From JAJISG01 sp964347345 (lineage in GTDB: Archaea; Thermoplasmatota; Thermoplasmata; RBG-16-68-12; JAJISG01), in assembly GCA_964347345.1 (NCBI GenBank), contig CAYFYB010000004.1:1-64000 (forward strand): a DNA stretch of 64,000 nt, written 5' to 3'. The position numbers and the translations under genes were made by a program. Shown here in pieces: positions 9,139-19,210 of this stretch. The notes under the pieces were generated by a model. It saw only the letters and a program-made list of their open reading frames with translations. It was not told the origin of the DNA and made no database searches. The stretch's first letter is position 1, and the number at the start of each line of letters is the position of its first letter.

Positions 9139-12100
9139 TTGTCTTCAGAGCAAGATTCACGAGCTAGGAGGCCCTTTTTCCAGGACCCCAAGAAGCTTTT
9201 GGCAATCGTCGTTGCAGCGGTGGTCGTCATAGCTGGGGTCCTAGCGGGTTTCTACTATCTCCCAGAGGACTGGGACGGTGACGGAATCCCAAACGCTTGG
9301 GAAGAGAGATACGGGTTGAACCCCCGCGATCCTTCTGACGCGGCTCTGGATGCTGACAGTGATGGATACGACTCAGACAGAGACGGGACTGTGGATAGAG
9401 AAGAGAGTTTCACGAACAAGGAGGAGTACCTGAACGGGACGGATCCCAGGAACAAGGACACTGATGGAGACGGGATTCACGACGGTTGGGAGGTCTGGTT
9501 CGAGTTTGATCCTCTGGATGATACAGACGGAGCAAGCGACCCGGATGAAGACATGTTGATGAACGTAGGCGAGTTCAATTTCGGAACCCCGCCCAGAACC
9601 GCCGATGTTGACATGGATTTCCTTTTGGACTCGGGGGAGGTTGGGTTTGGGACAGACCCCTATAGCCCTGACAGCGACGGTGATGGGTTGCTGGATTCTG
9701 TGGAGCTCTTCGACTACTTCGCTTATGACAGCATCAAAGTGAAGGAAGAGCTCCGTATGTGGATGGAACCCATCAAAAGGATTCTGCGGATTGAGCAGGA
9801 TGGACACTACAGGCTGAAGATTCCGTTTAACGGGGTTCTATTCAATCCTCGAGTCCTGGTGGTGAATGACGATAAGTTCCCAGGCGACGAGGAGTTTGGC
9901 GCTGACATATTCGCGAGCAGGCTAGCCGCCGTTGGCCTCAGGCCGGAGATGGCGGATTCCACCCGGCTTTGGGACATTGACCTGCAAGACTACGACTTCG
10001 TTGTCTGGAGTTCAGGCGATGATCCAAATCCTGTACCTGATCCCCTGCAGAGACAGCTGCTCATCGATTTCGTCCTTACTGGAGGGAGACTTCTCATTGA
10101 AGGAGGCCATTTCTCAGCCTTTGCATGGACGGACCCTGCCTTCGGCGATTTCGTCCTACATGCTATCGGTTTGGAGGATGGTGGATCGAGCAGCCTCATC
10201 CAAATCCTCGATCACCCTGTGTCCGCGGGATTTGCCCCAAACGAGAGCGTCCCCCTAGTCAGCTATTTGGGGCCTGACGCTGATGCGTTCTTCAACATTA
10301 CAGATCCCTTAACGGGCATCGATTCCAAGGCGGTTTTCCGGTGGCAGGGCTTCAGCGATTACGGTCTCAACACCTACGATGATGACTTGGACGCTACAAA
10401 CGGGGGGCAGATCATATACATGTCCTTCGACATCACCGAGATACAGGACTCCACTCAACTCTACAGACTCGTCGACAACAGCATCAGCTGGCTGAATCCG
10501 TTTCCATCGGATACGATCGTCAACATGACGAGGCTGATGGAAGCTCTCGATATTGTCGTAAGAAAGAAGGGCGTGGAGGTTCCACACACTTACGATAGCA
10601 CCATCATCTCCAATGCGACTCGCTACCTCTCTGCTGGGTACAGCGAAATATACTCCTTCTGGCTGAGGAGCTACGACCTGGAGACTGGAATCTACTCGGT
10701 GAGCATCGACCTGAACGAGTCGTCGATTCTGGAGGAGGTCCCTGAGGATTTCAACTTCACCGTTTTCCTGAGCTACATCCTTGCGGAAAAGCTTCAGCTT
10801 GATCCCCTTGTAGCGGATGTCGACGGAGACGGTATCCCGGACGGCGACGAAGTGGCCATCGGTACCTATCCGTTGAACGATGACAGCGATCACGATGAGC
10901 TCACGGATTCCGACGAGTGGTACCGCTTTGGGACTAGTCCGCTGAACTCCGATTCAGACGGGGACATGCTCCCCGATGGACTTGAGCTTGGTATCGTTTC
11001 GGATGCAGACCGCGCGAGCGTGACCGATCCTCTGGATTTTGACACCGACGACGACGGGCTTTACGACGGCTGGTTTGATGAAAACGGTGATGAAATCTTC
11101 TCTCCCAGCGAAATGGGTGAAGATGTGGACCAGGATGGCCGGAAGGACCTGCAGGAGACCGACCCGTTGATGTGGAGTACTGACAGAGACAACCTGCCCG
11201 ACGGTTGGGAAGTCCGTATGCATCTGAACCCACTTTCAGCAACTGGGGCCGACGGAGACATGGGAAATCCCGATGTAGACCTCACTCGGTATGGCAGCAG
11301 CTTCACCAACGTTATGGAGTTCAACCTAGGCACGAACCCAAAGCCCTACGACTGGGATGGAGACGGCGCGATAGTGGGTGGCTTCGAGTCTGGGAAGGAT
11401 TATGATGGGGACGGATTGCAGGATGGTCAGGAGGCCTTCGTTCTCCTTAGGACCAGTGTGAGGGATGGCGCGGAGAGCATTGAGAACTACGCGGCTGCAG
11501 AAGACTGGATATATTTCGACCAAAACGTGACGGATGGTCTTCCCGGGGCAGCCTATCTCTTTGATTCCGTTGAGAGAGATGTGGAGAGCACCTCCCCGGC
11601 AAACGCGAGGAGCCCCGGTGTCGAGGGAGCGTTCAGACTGGTGGACGGCACGAGGATCTTCTACGACCGAGACTTGGATCGGATCTACGTTTGGGAACCC
11701 TTCTCGGACTTTCTCGATAGGGACGCGACTGGGATTCTGGAGGGAACTTTCTATGTATTTGTCTCCTCCAGCGCACCGGTTGTCTCTTCAGACCTTCCTG
11801 CAGTAGGGTTTCAAGGCAAGGAGATATACTGGGGAATCAGCCCCTTCATCCCCGACAGCGACTTTGATGGGCTCCTTGATGGAAAGGAGGCTCTGTACGA
11901 TCAGGATACCGACTGGGATGGGCGTCTGAATGCCCTTGATCTGGATTCCGACAACGACGGCATCACCGATTTCGTGGAACAGACGGTTTACCCCAACACG
12001 GACATGGACAATGATGGACTGGAAAACATGGTCGACTTGGATTCCGACGGAGACGGCATCCCGGACGACAAGGAGCAGCGGCCCTTTGTCGATACGGACA

Positions 12101-15100
12101 CCGACTCCATCATAAATCTGCTCGACAAGGATTCTGATGACGATGGCCTCGCGGATGGTGAGGAGGATGTGGATGCCGATGGCTTCACAGATGCCAACGA
12201 GCCCAGCCCCCTCATTGTGGATACGGACGCTGACGGCCTTACGGACCATGAGGAAGTTGTTCCCGGAGTCGACGGATACATAACGGATCCCGCCGACGAG
12301 GATACCGATGATGATGGTCTGCTTGATGGCGTAGAAGTCGCTGGATGGAATATCACAGTGAACGGCTTCATCGTTCATGTGTCCGCAGATCCCACCCTCA
12401 GGAACCGCGATGGGGATCTCCTGACTGACGACCTCGAATACCTGTTTACGGATCCTATGTCGGGCGACACAGATGTCGACTTCCTCCTGGATGGACAAGA
12501 GGACGCCAACCTGAACGGCAGGTGGGATCCGGGCGAAACTAACCCGACAGACAGTGATACGGATGACGACTTGTTGCTGGATGGCATAGAAGTAGGGTTG
12601 AGGACAAGCCCTCTGGATGCCGATTCTGATGACGATATGCTTATTGACGGCATAGAGGACACCGACAAAGACGGGTTTACAGATATCGGGGAAACAGACC
12701 CCGCCAGCCCGGATTCTGACGGCGATGGGCTCTTGGATGGCATCGAGGACAGGAACCGCAACGGAGCCTACGATACTTCCGCCACCTCCAGGGAGACAGA
12801 CCCGCTGAACCCCGATTCTGACGGCGACGGACTCCCGGATGGTACTGAGAGAGCCTGGGATGGGGACACCGATGGAGACGGGTGGATCAACGCACGAGAT
12901 CAGAATTCTGATGGCGATGCCCTTCTGTACGATGGATGGGTGGACCTCGACGGCGACGCCCTCTACGATCCGGGCGAAGGCGAGGACTTCAACCGAAATG
13001 GGGCTGTAGATCCCGACATTTCAGGCGACCCTCGCTATGATCCTCTCAATCCCGTGACTGAGACGGATCCCCTCGACAACGACCAAGACGATGATGGGCT
13101 GATAACAGGCATTGACCCCGACGATACCAATCCAGACGTGGACGGAGACGGCCTCTTAGATGGGACGGAAGATGCGAATCATAACGGAGTGTGGGATGGT
13201 CTCGGATCGGGCGAGACCGACCTGTGGGATCCCGACACCGACGGCGATGGGCTTTCGGACTTTGATGAAGTGATGCTCCACGGCACGAATCCATTGGACA
13301 CTGACAGCGACTCGGACAATCTGGTCGACTACGAGGAGGTGAACATTGGGGCCGATGGATACATAACCGACCCCTTGGACACCGACAGCGACGATGATGG
13401 TTTGAACGACGCCGAGGAGGCGGCGTATTTCACGAATCCCAATGACCCTGATACCGAAGGCGATGGGATTCCTGATGAGTTTGAAGCCCGCTGGGCATCG
13501 TTCACGGGCTTGGACCCGCTAAACGGAACCGACTCCACCGCTGACTTTGACAGTGATGGCCTGACGAATCTGGAGGAGTACGAGTTGGGTGAATTCTATG
13601 CCCTGCACGACTTCGATGGCGACACCATCTGGAACATACAGGATAATGATGACGATGGAGACGGGATGCCAACGGCTTGGGAACTGGAGTTCAACCTGAC
13701 CGCCTACGACGCGGGTGATCAGTGGCAGGACAAGGACGGTGATAGCCGCGCGAACTGGTGGGAATACATCGATGGTACGAACCCCACACTACAGGATACA
13801 GACGGTGATTATCTGGCAGACGATGAGTGGTTCTTTGCAGGCACCGATCCCCTCGACAAGGACAGCGACGACGATGGCCTCCTCGACGGGGTCGAGTACA
13901 ATGGCTGGATTGTTTTCATCATACGCCGGGTGGACGACATTCGGGAGTTCTCGGTTACATCAGATCCGACCAGAATCAATTCGGATGGCGACCTCCTGAC
14001 GGACTACGACGAATTTGTCCTGGGCACAAATCCCCGCCACCGCGACACCGACGGGGACGGGCTCTTTGATCATCTGGACCCCGCTCCTCTCATCGTAGAG
14101 TTCAATTCGCCTAGCATAACCGACTTCACCATATCGGTGGACGTGCACATCTCCCTCGAGCCAATCTACGAGAGGGTGAAGAAGACTGTAACCGAGACCG
14201 TATGGAATGTCCTGACCTTTCAGTGGGACGAGGTGGTAAAGACGACCTACGAATGGGTGGTCACGGGATACAGGGAGGTCCTGGACTGGGTCAAGGTGCG
14301 AGGGACCTTCAAGGTCGAGGATGACGAAACCACGCTTGATACTGTCCGAATAGACATCAACGGAAACGTGAAGGTTCATCAAGCTTACGCCAACGTTGGC
14401 TGGTTCTCACATGAGGTCGATATTGGGAACGCCATCTGGCACGGCTTCGATGCGAAGGTGAGGGCGTGGGATAGCAATGACAACAGTGCGGAGTTCAGGG
14501 CAGACATTCCAGGCGTGGCCGATGCTCTCGACGCGATATACGATTTTGCTACTCAGGCCCTCGAACTCCTTTTGGACCTCGGAGAGCAGGCTCTCGACCT
14601 ACTCAGGGATGGCGCCCTTTGGGTGATCGAGCAGATCCTTCGGCCAGCCTTCGAAGCTCTCCTCTCTTACATACAGACCTTCGCTGGCGTGCAGTCCCGC
14701 TTCCTCGCCCCGTACCTCGATGTGAACGGTGCACTCAGAGATGTATCCGGCCTTCTGAACGAGTCCGTCAACGAACTGGAGATCCCTGGTCCCGTCGAGC
14801 TTCTGCACGCCGCTTTCAAGGTTGCAGCCGATCTCGTCGCAAACGGACTTGTAACGGCCAAAGAAGTGTTGAGCCTTGCATACGATATCCTGCGTCCAGG
14901 GATTCAGCAACTCCCGATCCCGCAGAGTGTGAAGGACATGAGCGATCAGACCGTTGAGTGGCTTCTGGATCTGGCCGCCGAGATTGCGGTCCTTGTCGAT
15001 AACATGAATGTTGCGACCTTGCAGGCTCTATTCAACTCGTTCATAGATGAAATCGAGACTTTGACGGGCATTCAATTCGCCTTCACTCTGCCGGACTTGT

Positions 15101-15531
15101 CCAGCTTCCTTACCTGGCCAGAAATCTTTGACCCCAGCAACTATGATCTCCTCGTTAGCGGGGTGAACGTTCCCTCCGGCAGCGTCCTGGGAGTTTTCGT
15201 GACGGTGGAGGTGGCCATTACTATTCCCTTCGGTGAAGGGCCAGGCGAGGAGGTCACTATAACACCTGCGTTTTCCTTCTACATAACAGACGCGGGCATA
15301 GACGCATACCTTGTACTTGCTACGCCCACCACTGGACCATCCCTCGATGGACCTATTGATTTCGGTCTCGCCTTCGGCGACAGGGATCGAAGGCAAATCT
15401 CACTTGGCTATGGTCCCATTTCCTTTGCGATAACCGATATTGAGGATACACCCGTGGACGTGAACTTCACGGAACTCGTATTGCCTTACCTGTCTTATTC
15501 CTGGGCACTCTTCAGCTTCGACTGGCCCTAG
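9139..15531 (+). CDS. Giant thrombospondin type 3 repeat surface protein
   Basis: 2130-residue acidic protein. TTG start at 9139, backed by GGAGGAG six bases upstream. A single N-terminal membrane anchor (about 20-41) puts the rest outside the cell. Dozens of calcium-binding DxDxDG(I/L)xD repeats of the thrombospondin-3 type occupy about 45-190, 555-770 and 890-1650. Between them, residues about 235-440 form a Rossmann-like domain (RVLVVNDD start, YDFVVWSSGDD, GGRLLIEGG) resembling the glutamine-amidotransferase-like DUF4350 fold. After 1650 come a beta domain with many aromatic residues, a long amphipathic helical section (about 1790-1990) and a final beta region. There is no second anchor or sorting signal. 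A calcium-stiffened stalk or adhesin is the likely role, which is inference. It stands alone on this strand. Confidence 0.88.
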   Translation: MSSEQDSRARRPFFQDPKKLLAIVVAAVVVIAGVLAGFYYLPEDWDGDGIPNAWEERYGLNPRDPSDAALDADSDGYDSDRDGTVDREESFTNKEEYLNGTDPRNKDTDGDGIHDGWEVWFEFDPLDDTDGASDPDEDMLMNVGEFNFGTPPRTADVDMDFLLDSGEVGFGTDPYSPDSDGDGLLDSVELFDYFAYDSIKVKEELRMWMEPIKRILRIEQDGHYRLKIPFNGVLFNPRVLVVNDDKFPGDEEFGADIFASRLAAVGLRPEMADSTRLWDIDLQDYDFVVWSSGDDPNPVPDPLQRQLLIDFVLTGGRLLIEGGHFSAFAWTDPAFGDFVLHAIGLEDGGSSSLIQILDHPVSAGFAPNESVPLVSYLGPDADAFFNITDPLTGIDSKAVFRWQGFSDYGLNTYDDDLDATNGGQIIYMSFDITEIQDSTQLYRLVDNSISWLNPFPSDTIVNMTRLMEALDIVVRKKGVEVPHTYDSTIISNATRYLSAGYSEIYSFWLRSYDLETGIYSVSIDLNESSILEEVPEDFNFTVFLSYILAEKLQLDPLVADVDGDGIPDGDEVAIGTYPLNDDSDHDELTDSDEWYRFGTSPLNSDSDGDMLPDGLELGIVSDADRASVTDPLDFDTDDDGLYDGWFDENGDEIFSPSEMGEDVDQDGRKDLQETDPLMWSTDRDNLPDGWEVRMHLNPLSATGADGDMGNPDVDLTRYGSSFTNVMEFNLGTNPKPYDWDGDGAIVGGFESGKDYDGDGLQDGQEAFVLLRTSVRDGAESIENYAAAEDWIYFDQNVTDGLPGAAYLFDSVERDVESTSPANARSPGVEGAFRLVDGTRIFYDRDLDRIYVWEPFSDFLDRDATGILEGTFYVFVSSSAPVVSSDLPAVGFQGKEIYWGISPFIPDSDFDGLLDGKEALYDQDTDWDGRLNALDLDSDNDGITDFVEQTVYPNTDMDNDGLENMVDLDSDGDGIPDDKEQRPFVDTDTDSIINLLDKDSDDDGLADGEEDVDADGFTDANEPSPLIVDTDADGLTDHEEVVPGVDGYITDPADEDTDDDGLLDGVEVAGWNITVNGFIVHVSADPTLRNRDGDLLTDDLEYLFTDPMSGDTDVDFLLDGQEDANLNGRWDPGETNPTDSDTDDDLLLDGIEVGLRTSPLDADSDDDMLIDGIEDTDKDGFTDIGETDPASPDSDGDGLLDGIEDRNRNGAYDTSATSRETDPLNPDSDGDGLPDGTERAWDGDTDGDGWINARDQNSDGDALLYDGWVDLDGDALYDPGEGEDFNRNGAVDPDISGDPRYDPLNPVTETDPLDNDQDDDGLITGIDPDDTNPDVDGDGLLDGTEDANHNGVWDGLGSGETDLWDPDTDGDGLSDFDEVMLHGTNPLDTDSDSDNLVDYEEVNIGADGYITDPLDTDSDDDGLNDAEEAAYFTNPNDPDTEGDGIPDEFEARWASFTGLDPLNGTDSTADFDSDGLTNLEEYELGEFYALHDFDGDTIWNIQDNDDDGDGMPTAWELEFNLTAYDAGDQWQDKDGDSRANWWEYIDGTNPTLQDTDGDYLADDEWFFAGTDPLDKDSDDDGLLDGVEYNGWIVFIIRRVDDIREFSVTSDPTRINSDGDLLTDYDEFVLGTNPRHRDTDGDGLFDHLDPAPLIVEFNSPSITDFTISVDVHISLEPIYERVKKTVTETVWNVLTFQWDEVVKTTYEWVVTGYREVLDWVKVRGTFKVEDDETTLDTVRIDINGNVKVHQAYANVGWFSHEVDIGNAIWHGFDAKVRAWDSNDNSAEFRADIPGVADALDAIYDFATQALELLLDLGEQALDLLRDGALWVIEQILRPAFEALLSYIQTFAGVQSRFLAPYLDVNGALRDVSGLLNESVNELEIPGPVELLHAAFKVAADLVANGLVTAKEVLSLAYDILRPGIQQLPIPQSVKDMSDQTVEWLLDLAAEIAVLVDNMNVATLQALFNSFIDEIETLTGIQFAFTLPDLSSFLTWPEIFDPSNYDLLVSGVNVPSGSVLGVFVTVEVAITIPFGEGPGEEVTITPAFSFYITDAGIDAYLVLATPTTGPSLDGPIDFGLAFGDRDRRQISLGYGPISFAITDIEDTPVDVNFTELVLPYLSYSWALFSFDWP

Positions 15532-15719
15532 AATGACCGCCCAGCGATGTAGTCTCCCAGGCTGGTTCTCGTCAGACCAGAGTCTTGAGTGCACAGGGGC
15601 CTCGGTGGCGGCAAGGGGGCGTGGAGCAAGCGGGCAGCACGGGCGAACAGTTAGACCAGTAGCACAAAACAGTGGCCTTGAGGAGTTCCCGGGACACTGC
15701 TTCCCCCGCCCGGCAAAGC

Positions 15720-15726
15720 CTTTAAG
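15720..15726 (+). promoter_or_regulatory. TATA box of pyrD
   Basis: CTTTAAG lies 24-30 bases before the pyrD ATG at 15750, predicting a leaderless pyrD-pyrK transcript. Confidence 0.6.
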
Positions 15727-15749
15727 CGAGCGCTCCCTTACCGCCGCGG

Positions 15750-16655
15750 ATGGCGGACCTTTCTAGCACGGTAGGGAAGCTCAAGCTGAAGAACCCTACC
15801 ATGCTCGCCTCAGGGGTTCTAGGCGACACCGGCGAGTCCCTCCTGAGGGTAGCCAACAGCGGGGCGGGGGCCATTGTGACAAAGTCCATAGGCCGGGAGC
15901 CCAGGGAAGGAAATCCCGGCCCTTCCTTGATAGAGTTGGAGCAAGGGTTGCTGAACGCCATTGGCCTGGCAAATCCCGGGATTGATGATTATGGGGCGGA
16001 GATTGAGGTTGCCCTCCGAGGCAGGGTACCAGTAATAGGCTCTATCTTCGCAGAGGATGTGGAACTCTTCGGCCCTCTGGCCCGGACCATGGAGGTGTAC
16101 GGCGTCCAAGCTCTAGAGCTCAACTTAGGCTGCCCACACGCTAGCGGCCTGGAGGAGATTGCTGGGGACCCAGAGCTGGTTGCTAAGGTGACGGCTGAGG
16201 TGAAGAGCGCGGTCAAAATACCCGTCTTCGTGAAGCTTTCGCCCAACGTAAGGCATATCGCGTCCGTGGCCAAAGGGGTGCAGGAAGCTGGTGGAGACGG
16301 AATCACCGCCATCAGCCCTGTCAGAGCCATGAGCCTGGCGCCGGAGTTGAAGAGACCAGTCCTAGGCCAGAAGATAGGAGGGCTGAGCGGTCCAGCCATC
16401 AAGCCAATAGGCGTCCGGTGCATCTATGAGATATACGAGGCTGTGGAGATCCCTCTAGTGGGCGCCGGCGGTGTGGTCAGCGGGATGGATGCGATCGAGT
16501 ACATCATGGCAGGGGCTAGGGCCGTCCAGATAGGCAGTGGAATACACTACAGGGGTTTGGACATCTTCAAGGGCGTCTGCCAAGAGATCGAGGCTTTCAT
16601 GGAGGAGAACGGCTACACCCAGGTGGAGGAAATGGTGGGGATTGCCCACGAATAG
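15750..16655 (+). CDS. pyrD: Dihydroorotate dehydrogenase, class 1B catalytic subunit
   Basis: 301-residue FMN beta/alpha-barrel enzyme oxidising dihydroorotate to orotate in pyrimidine synthesis. Class 1 features: NLGCPHASG near residues 126-134 holds the catalytic-base cysteine; VFVKLSPN near 160, ISPVRAM near 189 and the C-terminal GAGGVVSGMDA with ARAVQIGSG (about 233-265) form the FMN phosphate site. It is followed at once by the electron-transfer subunit PyrK, which defines the NAD-dependent class 1B complex. The pyrD stop lies 14 bases inside the pyrK reading frame. Confidence 0.94.
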   Translation: MADLSSTVGKLKLKNPTMLASGVLGDTGESLLRVANSGAGAIVTKSIGREPREGNPGPSLIELEQGLLNAIGLANPGIDDYGAEIEVALRGRVPVIGSIFAEDVELFGPLARTMEVYGVQALELNLGCPHASGLEEIAGDPELVAKVTAEVKSAVKIPVFVKLSPNVRHIASVAKGVQEAGGDGITAISPVRAMSLAPELKRPVLGQKIGGLSGPAIKPIGVRCIYEIYEAVEIPLVGAGGVVSGMDAIEYIMAGARAVQIGSGIHYRGLDIFKGVCQEIEAFMEENGYTQVEEMVGIAHE

Positions 16656-17424
16656 GCTGCGTGTTGTTTCCTTGGAGAAGGTGGTGGTGGAGGCCCCCCA
16701 CACCAAGAGTTTCTGCTTCCAGGCCGATTTGAAGGTGAACCCTGGCCAGTTCATCATGGTCTGGATTCCTGGTGTAGAGGAGGTCCCCATGGCCCTCTCT
16801 CGGATAGGTCCTGTGAAGGCCATCACCGTCAGGAATGTAGGAAACTCGACGGAAGCGCTACACAGACTCGGGGAGGGGAGCAGAATAGGTTTTCGCGGCC
16901 CCTATGGCAACTTCTTTGACCTGACTCGGGAACACCATCTCCTAGCAGCTGGTGGGACTGGGATGGCCTCAGTGATCACCGCCGGGGAGGCCCTGGCAGA
17001 GGCGGGGAAGAAGGTGGTAACGGTGGCGGGGGCCAAAACGAAAGATGAGCTTATCCTACTGGAGCGGGCGAGGAGGTGCGGCGAGCTCTTCATAGCCACT
17101 GACGACGGGTCCGCGGGGTATCACGGTCACGTGCCTGACCTCGTCTCGAAGGTCTTGGAGGAGAGGAGGTTCGACGGTGTCATCGCCTGTGGCCCGGAGA
17201 AGATGCTTCACACGCTCGCCAAGGTGTGTCGTCAGAAGGAAGTGCGTCTGCAGGCCTCTCTCGAGAGGTTCATGAGGTGCGGCATAGGCCTCTGCGGGTC
17301 TTGCGCCATGGATGGTCACTTCATCTGTCTCGATGGCCCCATCTTCAGGGGGGAGCAGCTGGTAGGCCTCAAGGACTTCGGAAGTTATAGGCGCGACCGG
17401 GCGGGCCGAAGGGTGCCCATATAG
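16642..17424 (+). CDS. pyrK: Dihydroorotate dehydrogenase electron transfer subunit
   Basis: 260-residue FAD/[2Fe-2S] protein passing electrons from dihydroorotate to NAD. The N-terminal FAD barrel has FIMVWIPGVEEVPMALS (about 34-50); the NAD-binding lobe has AAGGTGMAS (about 100) and ACGPEKML (about 192). The C terminus carries the iron-sulfur cysteines in RCGIGLCGSCAMDGHFIC. The frame stays open far upstream, but PyrK homology begins at the TTG at 16642, after GGTGGGG and overlapping pyrD by 14 bases. I therefore take TTG as start; the exact codon is the uncertain part. Confidence 0.9.
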   Translation: MPTNRLRVVSLEKVVVEAPHTKSFCFQADLKVNPGQFIMVWIPGVEEVPMALSRIGPVKAITVRNVGNSTEALHRLGEGSRIGFRGPYGNFFDLTREHHLLAAGGTGMASVITAGEALAEAGKKVVTVAGAKTKDELILLERARRCGELFIATDDGSAGYHGHVPDLVSKVLEERRFDGVIACGPEKMLHTLAKVCRQKEVRLQASLERFMRCGIGLCGSCAMDGHFICLDGPIFRGEQLVGLKDFGSYRRDRAGRRVPI

Positions 17425-17467
17425 TGCCCCCATCAACCTTATGGCCAGCAAGCCTCTCTGGTCCACC

Positions 17468-19123
17468 ATGTCAGATGTAGACTTCGACAGGACAGTCAAG
17501 GAACTCTTCGACACAGCTGTGAAGAGACACCCAGTTTTCGCAACCTACCTGGGGCTTCACAAATACGATCACCTCCTGGGAGAAAACTCTCGACAGTTCT
17601 ACTTGGATGAAGTGAGATTTGTGAAAGAGTACCGGGCTAAGTTTGAGGCATTGGATCCAGAAGAACTCAGTGGAAGCCGGCCTCTGGATCGAGACCTGGC
17701 CATCTACCTCTCTGACGTGGCTCTCTTTGGGCTAGAGGAGAAAAGGCCGTGGGAGTCGGTCCCCGATGGCGCGGAAGACATCGGAACCGCTCTCTTCCCG
17801 CTCTTCACCAGAGACTTTGCCCCCCTGTCTGAGCGGATGGAGAGTATGATCGCCAGGCTCGAGATGGGGCCCCGTTACCTGGAGGAACTCCGAACCAGAC
17901 TGAATAGGCCCGTGAAGCTGTGGACAGAAATGGCCATTGAGGCAGCGCAGAGGTTTCCATCTTTCCTAGAACTCATCGCTCGTTCCTCGGAGAAAAGGGT
18001 CACTCCGGAGGCCAATAGTGCCCTGAAGAGGGCGAAAAGAGAGGTCGAGGCGGCTATGTCCGAGTACGAGAGATGGCTCCGGGAGGACCTTCTACCTGGT
18101 GCGTCAGAGACTCACATACTAGGCGAAGAGAGATTCAGGAAGTTGCTCCGTATGAGGCGTCTAGGCTTCGACATGGAGGAGGTCCGAGATTTGGGCCTTC
18201 GATACCTGAAACAATCGAAGGAGGAGCTTTCCAGCCTGGCTAAGTCGATGGACCCGAAAGCTACCGTGGGGGACATCAAAGAGAGGATCAAATCCAACCA
18301 TCCGGCAGATTTCGAGGGGGTGTTGGAAGCGGTGAGAAGAACCACTGAAGAGGCCCGTCTTTTCGTGAAGGAGAGACGCCTGGCCACCCTTCCGCCGGCA
18401 GAAAGGCTGATCGTCACAGAGACACCGACATACCTGAGGGCTGTCCTCCCATTTGCAGCCTATTTCCACCCGGCGAAGTTCGACAAGGTCCAGGAGGGTG
18501 TGTACATCGTTACACCGCCCACAGACGGTCAGGAACTCCTGAAGGAGCACAACTACGCCTCCATCAGGAATACTGTGGTTCACGAAGGCTACCCAGGTCA
18601 TCACCTCCAACTCTCAGCCGCAAACCTCAACCCCTCCCTCGTGCGGCAGCTCACGTCCGAAGTGGCATCTGCAGAAACAGTGGAGGGTTGGGCCCATTAT
18701 TGCGAGGACCTGATGCAGGAGACGGGTTTCAACGACTCCCCGGAAGTCCGCTTCGTCCAGCTTCAGGACATAATCTGGAGGGCCTGCCGGATCATAATCG
18801 ACATCGACCTCCACTGCGGAAGGATGAGCTTCGATGAGGCTGTGGAGATGCTGGTGAAGGAGGCGGGTATGGAGAGAGCATCAGCCGTAGCCGAGGTGAA
18901 GCGGTACACCCAGCACCCCACGTATCAGCTCAGCTATCTCTTGGGCAAGCACCTCATCAGAGGTCTCAGAGAGGAGGTGGAGAAGAGGATGGGAGACCGC
19001 TTTTCCTACGCTCTCTTCCACGACACCATCCTGTACTCAGGCTCTCTCCCCTTCTTCTTGCTCCGGAAGGTGATGGAGGACAAGCTGGCCAAGATGGAGG
19101 AAGATGTTGAGGACCTGAGGTAG
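17468..19123 (+). CDS. DUF885 family protein, putative metallopeptidase
   Basis: 551-residue soluble protein of the DUF885 (COG4805) family. The signature HEGYPGHHLQ lies at about residues 368-377, with a downstream E (EGWAHYCEDL, about 400) likely completing a metal site. Members are thought to be zinc carboxypeptidase-like, but substrates are mostly unknown. The ATG at 17468 is preferred to the one at 17441, because ACCTTATGG at 17436-17444 looks like the TATA box and lies 24-32 bases before 17468. No signal peptide, so cytoplasmic. Monocistronic between pyrK and the gfcR-like gene. Confidence 0.85.
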   Translation: MSDVDFDRTVKELFDTAVKRHPVFATYLGLHKYDHLLGENSRQFYLDEVRFVKEYRAKFEALDPEELSGSRPLDRDLAIYLSDVALFGLEEKRPWESVPDGAEDIGTALFPLFTRDFAPLSERMESMIARLEMGPRYLEELRTRLNRPVKLWTEMAIEAAQRFPSFLELIARSSEKRVTPEANSALKRAKREVEAAMSEYERWLREDLLPGASETHILGEERFRKLLRMRRLGFDMEEVRDLGLRYLKQSKEELSSLAKSMDPKATVGDIKERIKSNHPADFEGVLEAVRRTTEEARLFVKERRLATLPPAERLIVTETPTYLRAVLPFAAYFHPAKFDKVQEGVYIVTPPTDGQELLKEHNYASIRNTVVHEGYPGHHLQLSAANLNPSLVRQLTSEVASAETVEGWAHYCEDLMQETGFNDSPEVRFVQLQDIIWRACRIIIDIDLHCGRMSFDEAVEMLVKEAGMERASAVAEVKRYTQHPTYQLSYLLGKHLIRGLREEVEKRMGDRFSYALFHDTILYSGSLPFFLLRKVMEDKLAKMEEDVEDLR

Positions 19124-19170
19124 TTGACCTACGGGACCATGGCGAGGCCAACATTCCTGGGCGGACTCAA

Positions 19171-19178
19171 CTTTAATA
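19171..19178 (+). promoter_or_regulatory. TATA box of the gfcR-like/LysRS-like/methyltransferase operon
   Basis: CTTTAATA is 33-40 bases before the ATG at 19211, giving a leader of about 10 bases. The next two genes have no promoter of their own (gap of 6 bases, then a 4-base overlap). Confidence 0.6.
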
Positions 19179-19210
19179 TCGCAGGATAAGTTAGGGGCCT
19201 CGGTGCATAG

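Noticed and set aside
11788..12498. 236-codon antisense frame in the calcium-repeat gene
   Set aside because: Repetitive GAT/GAC-rich codons read backwards as ATC/GTC, giving a long valine/isoleucine-rich frame; it is a by-product of the DxDxDG repeats.
9250..14100. Dense short DNA repeats that could suggest a CRISPR array or satellite
   Set aside because: Repeat units differ in sequence and spacing and follow the codon frame of thrombospondin-3 repeats; no constant repeat with unique spacers.
15532..15749. Possible gene or RNA between the giant protein gene and pyrD
   Set aside because: 218 bases with a short frame but no start signal; only the pyrD TATA box is recognisable.
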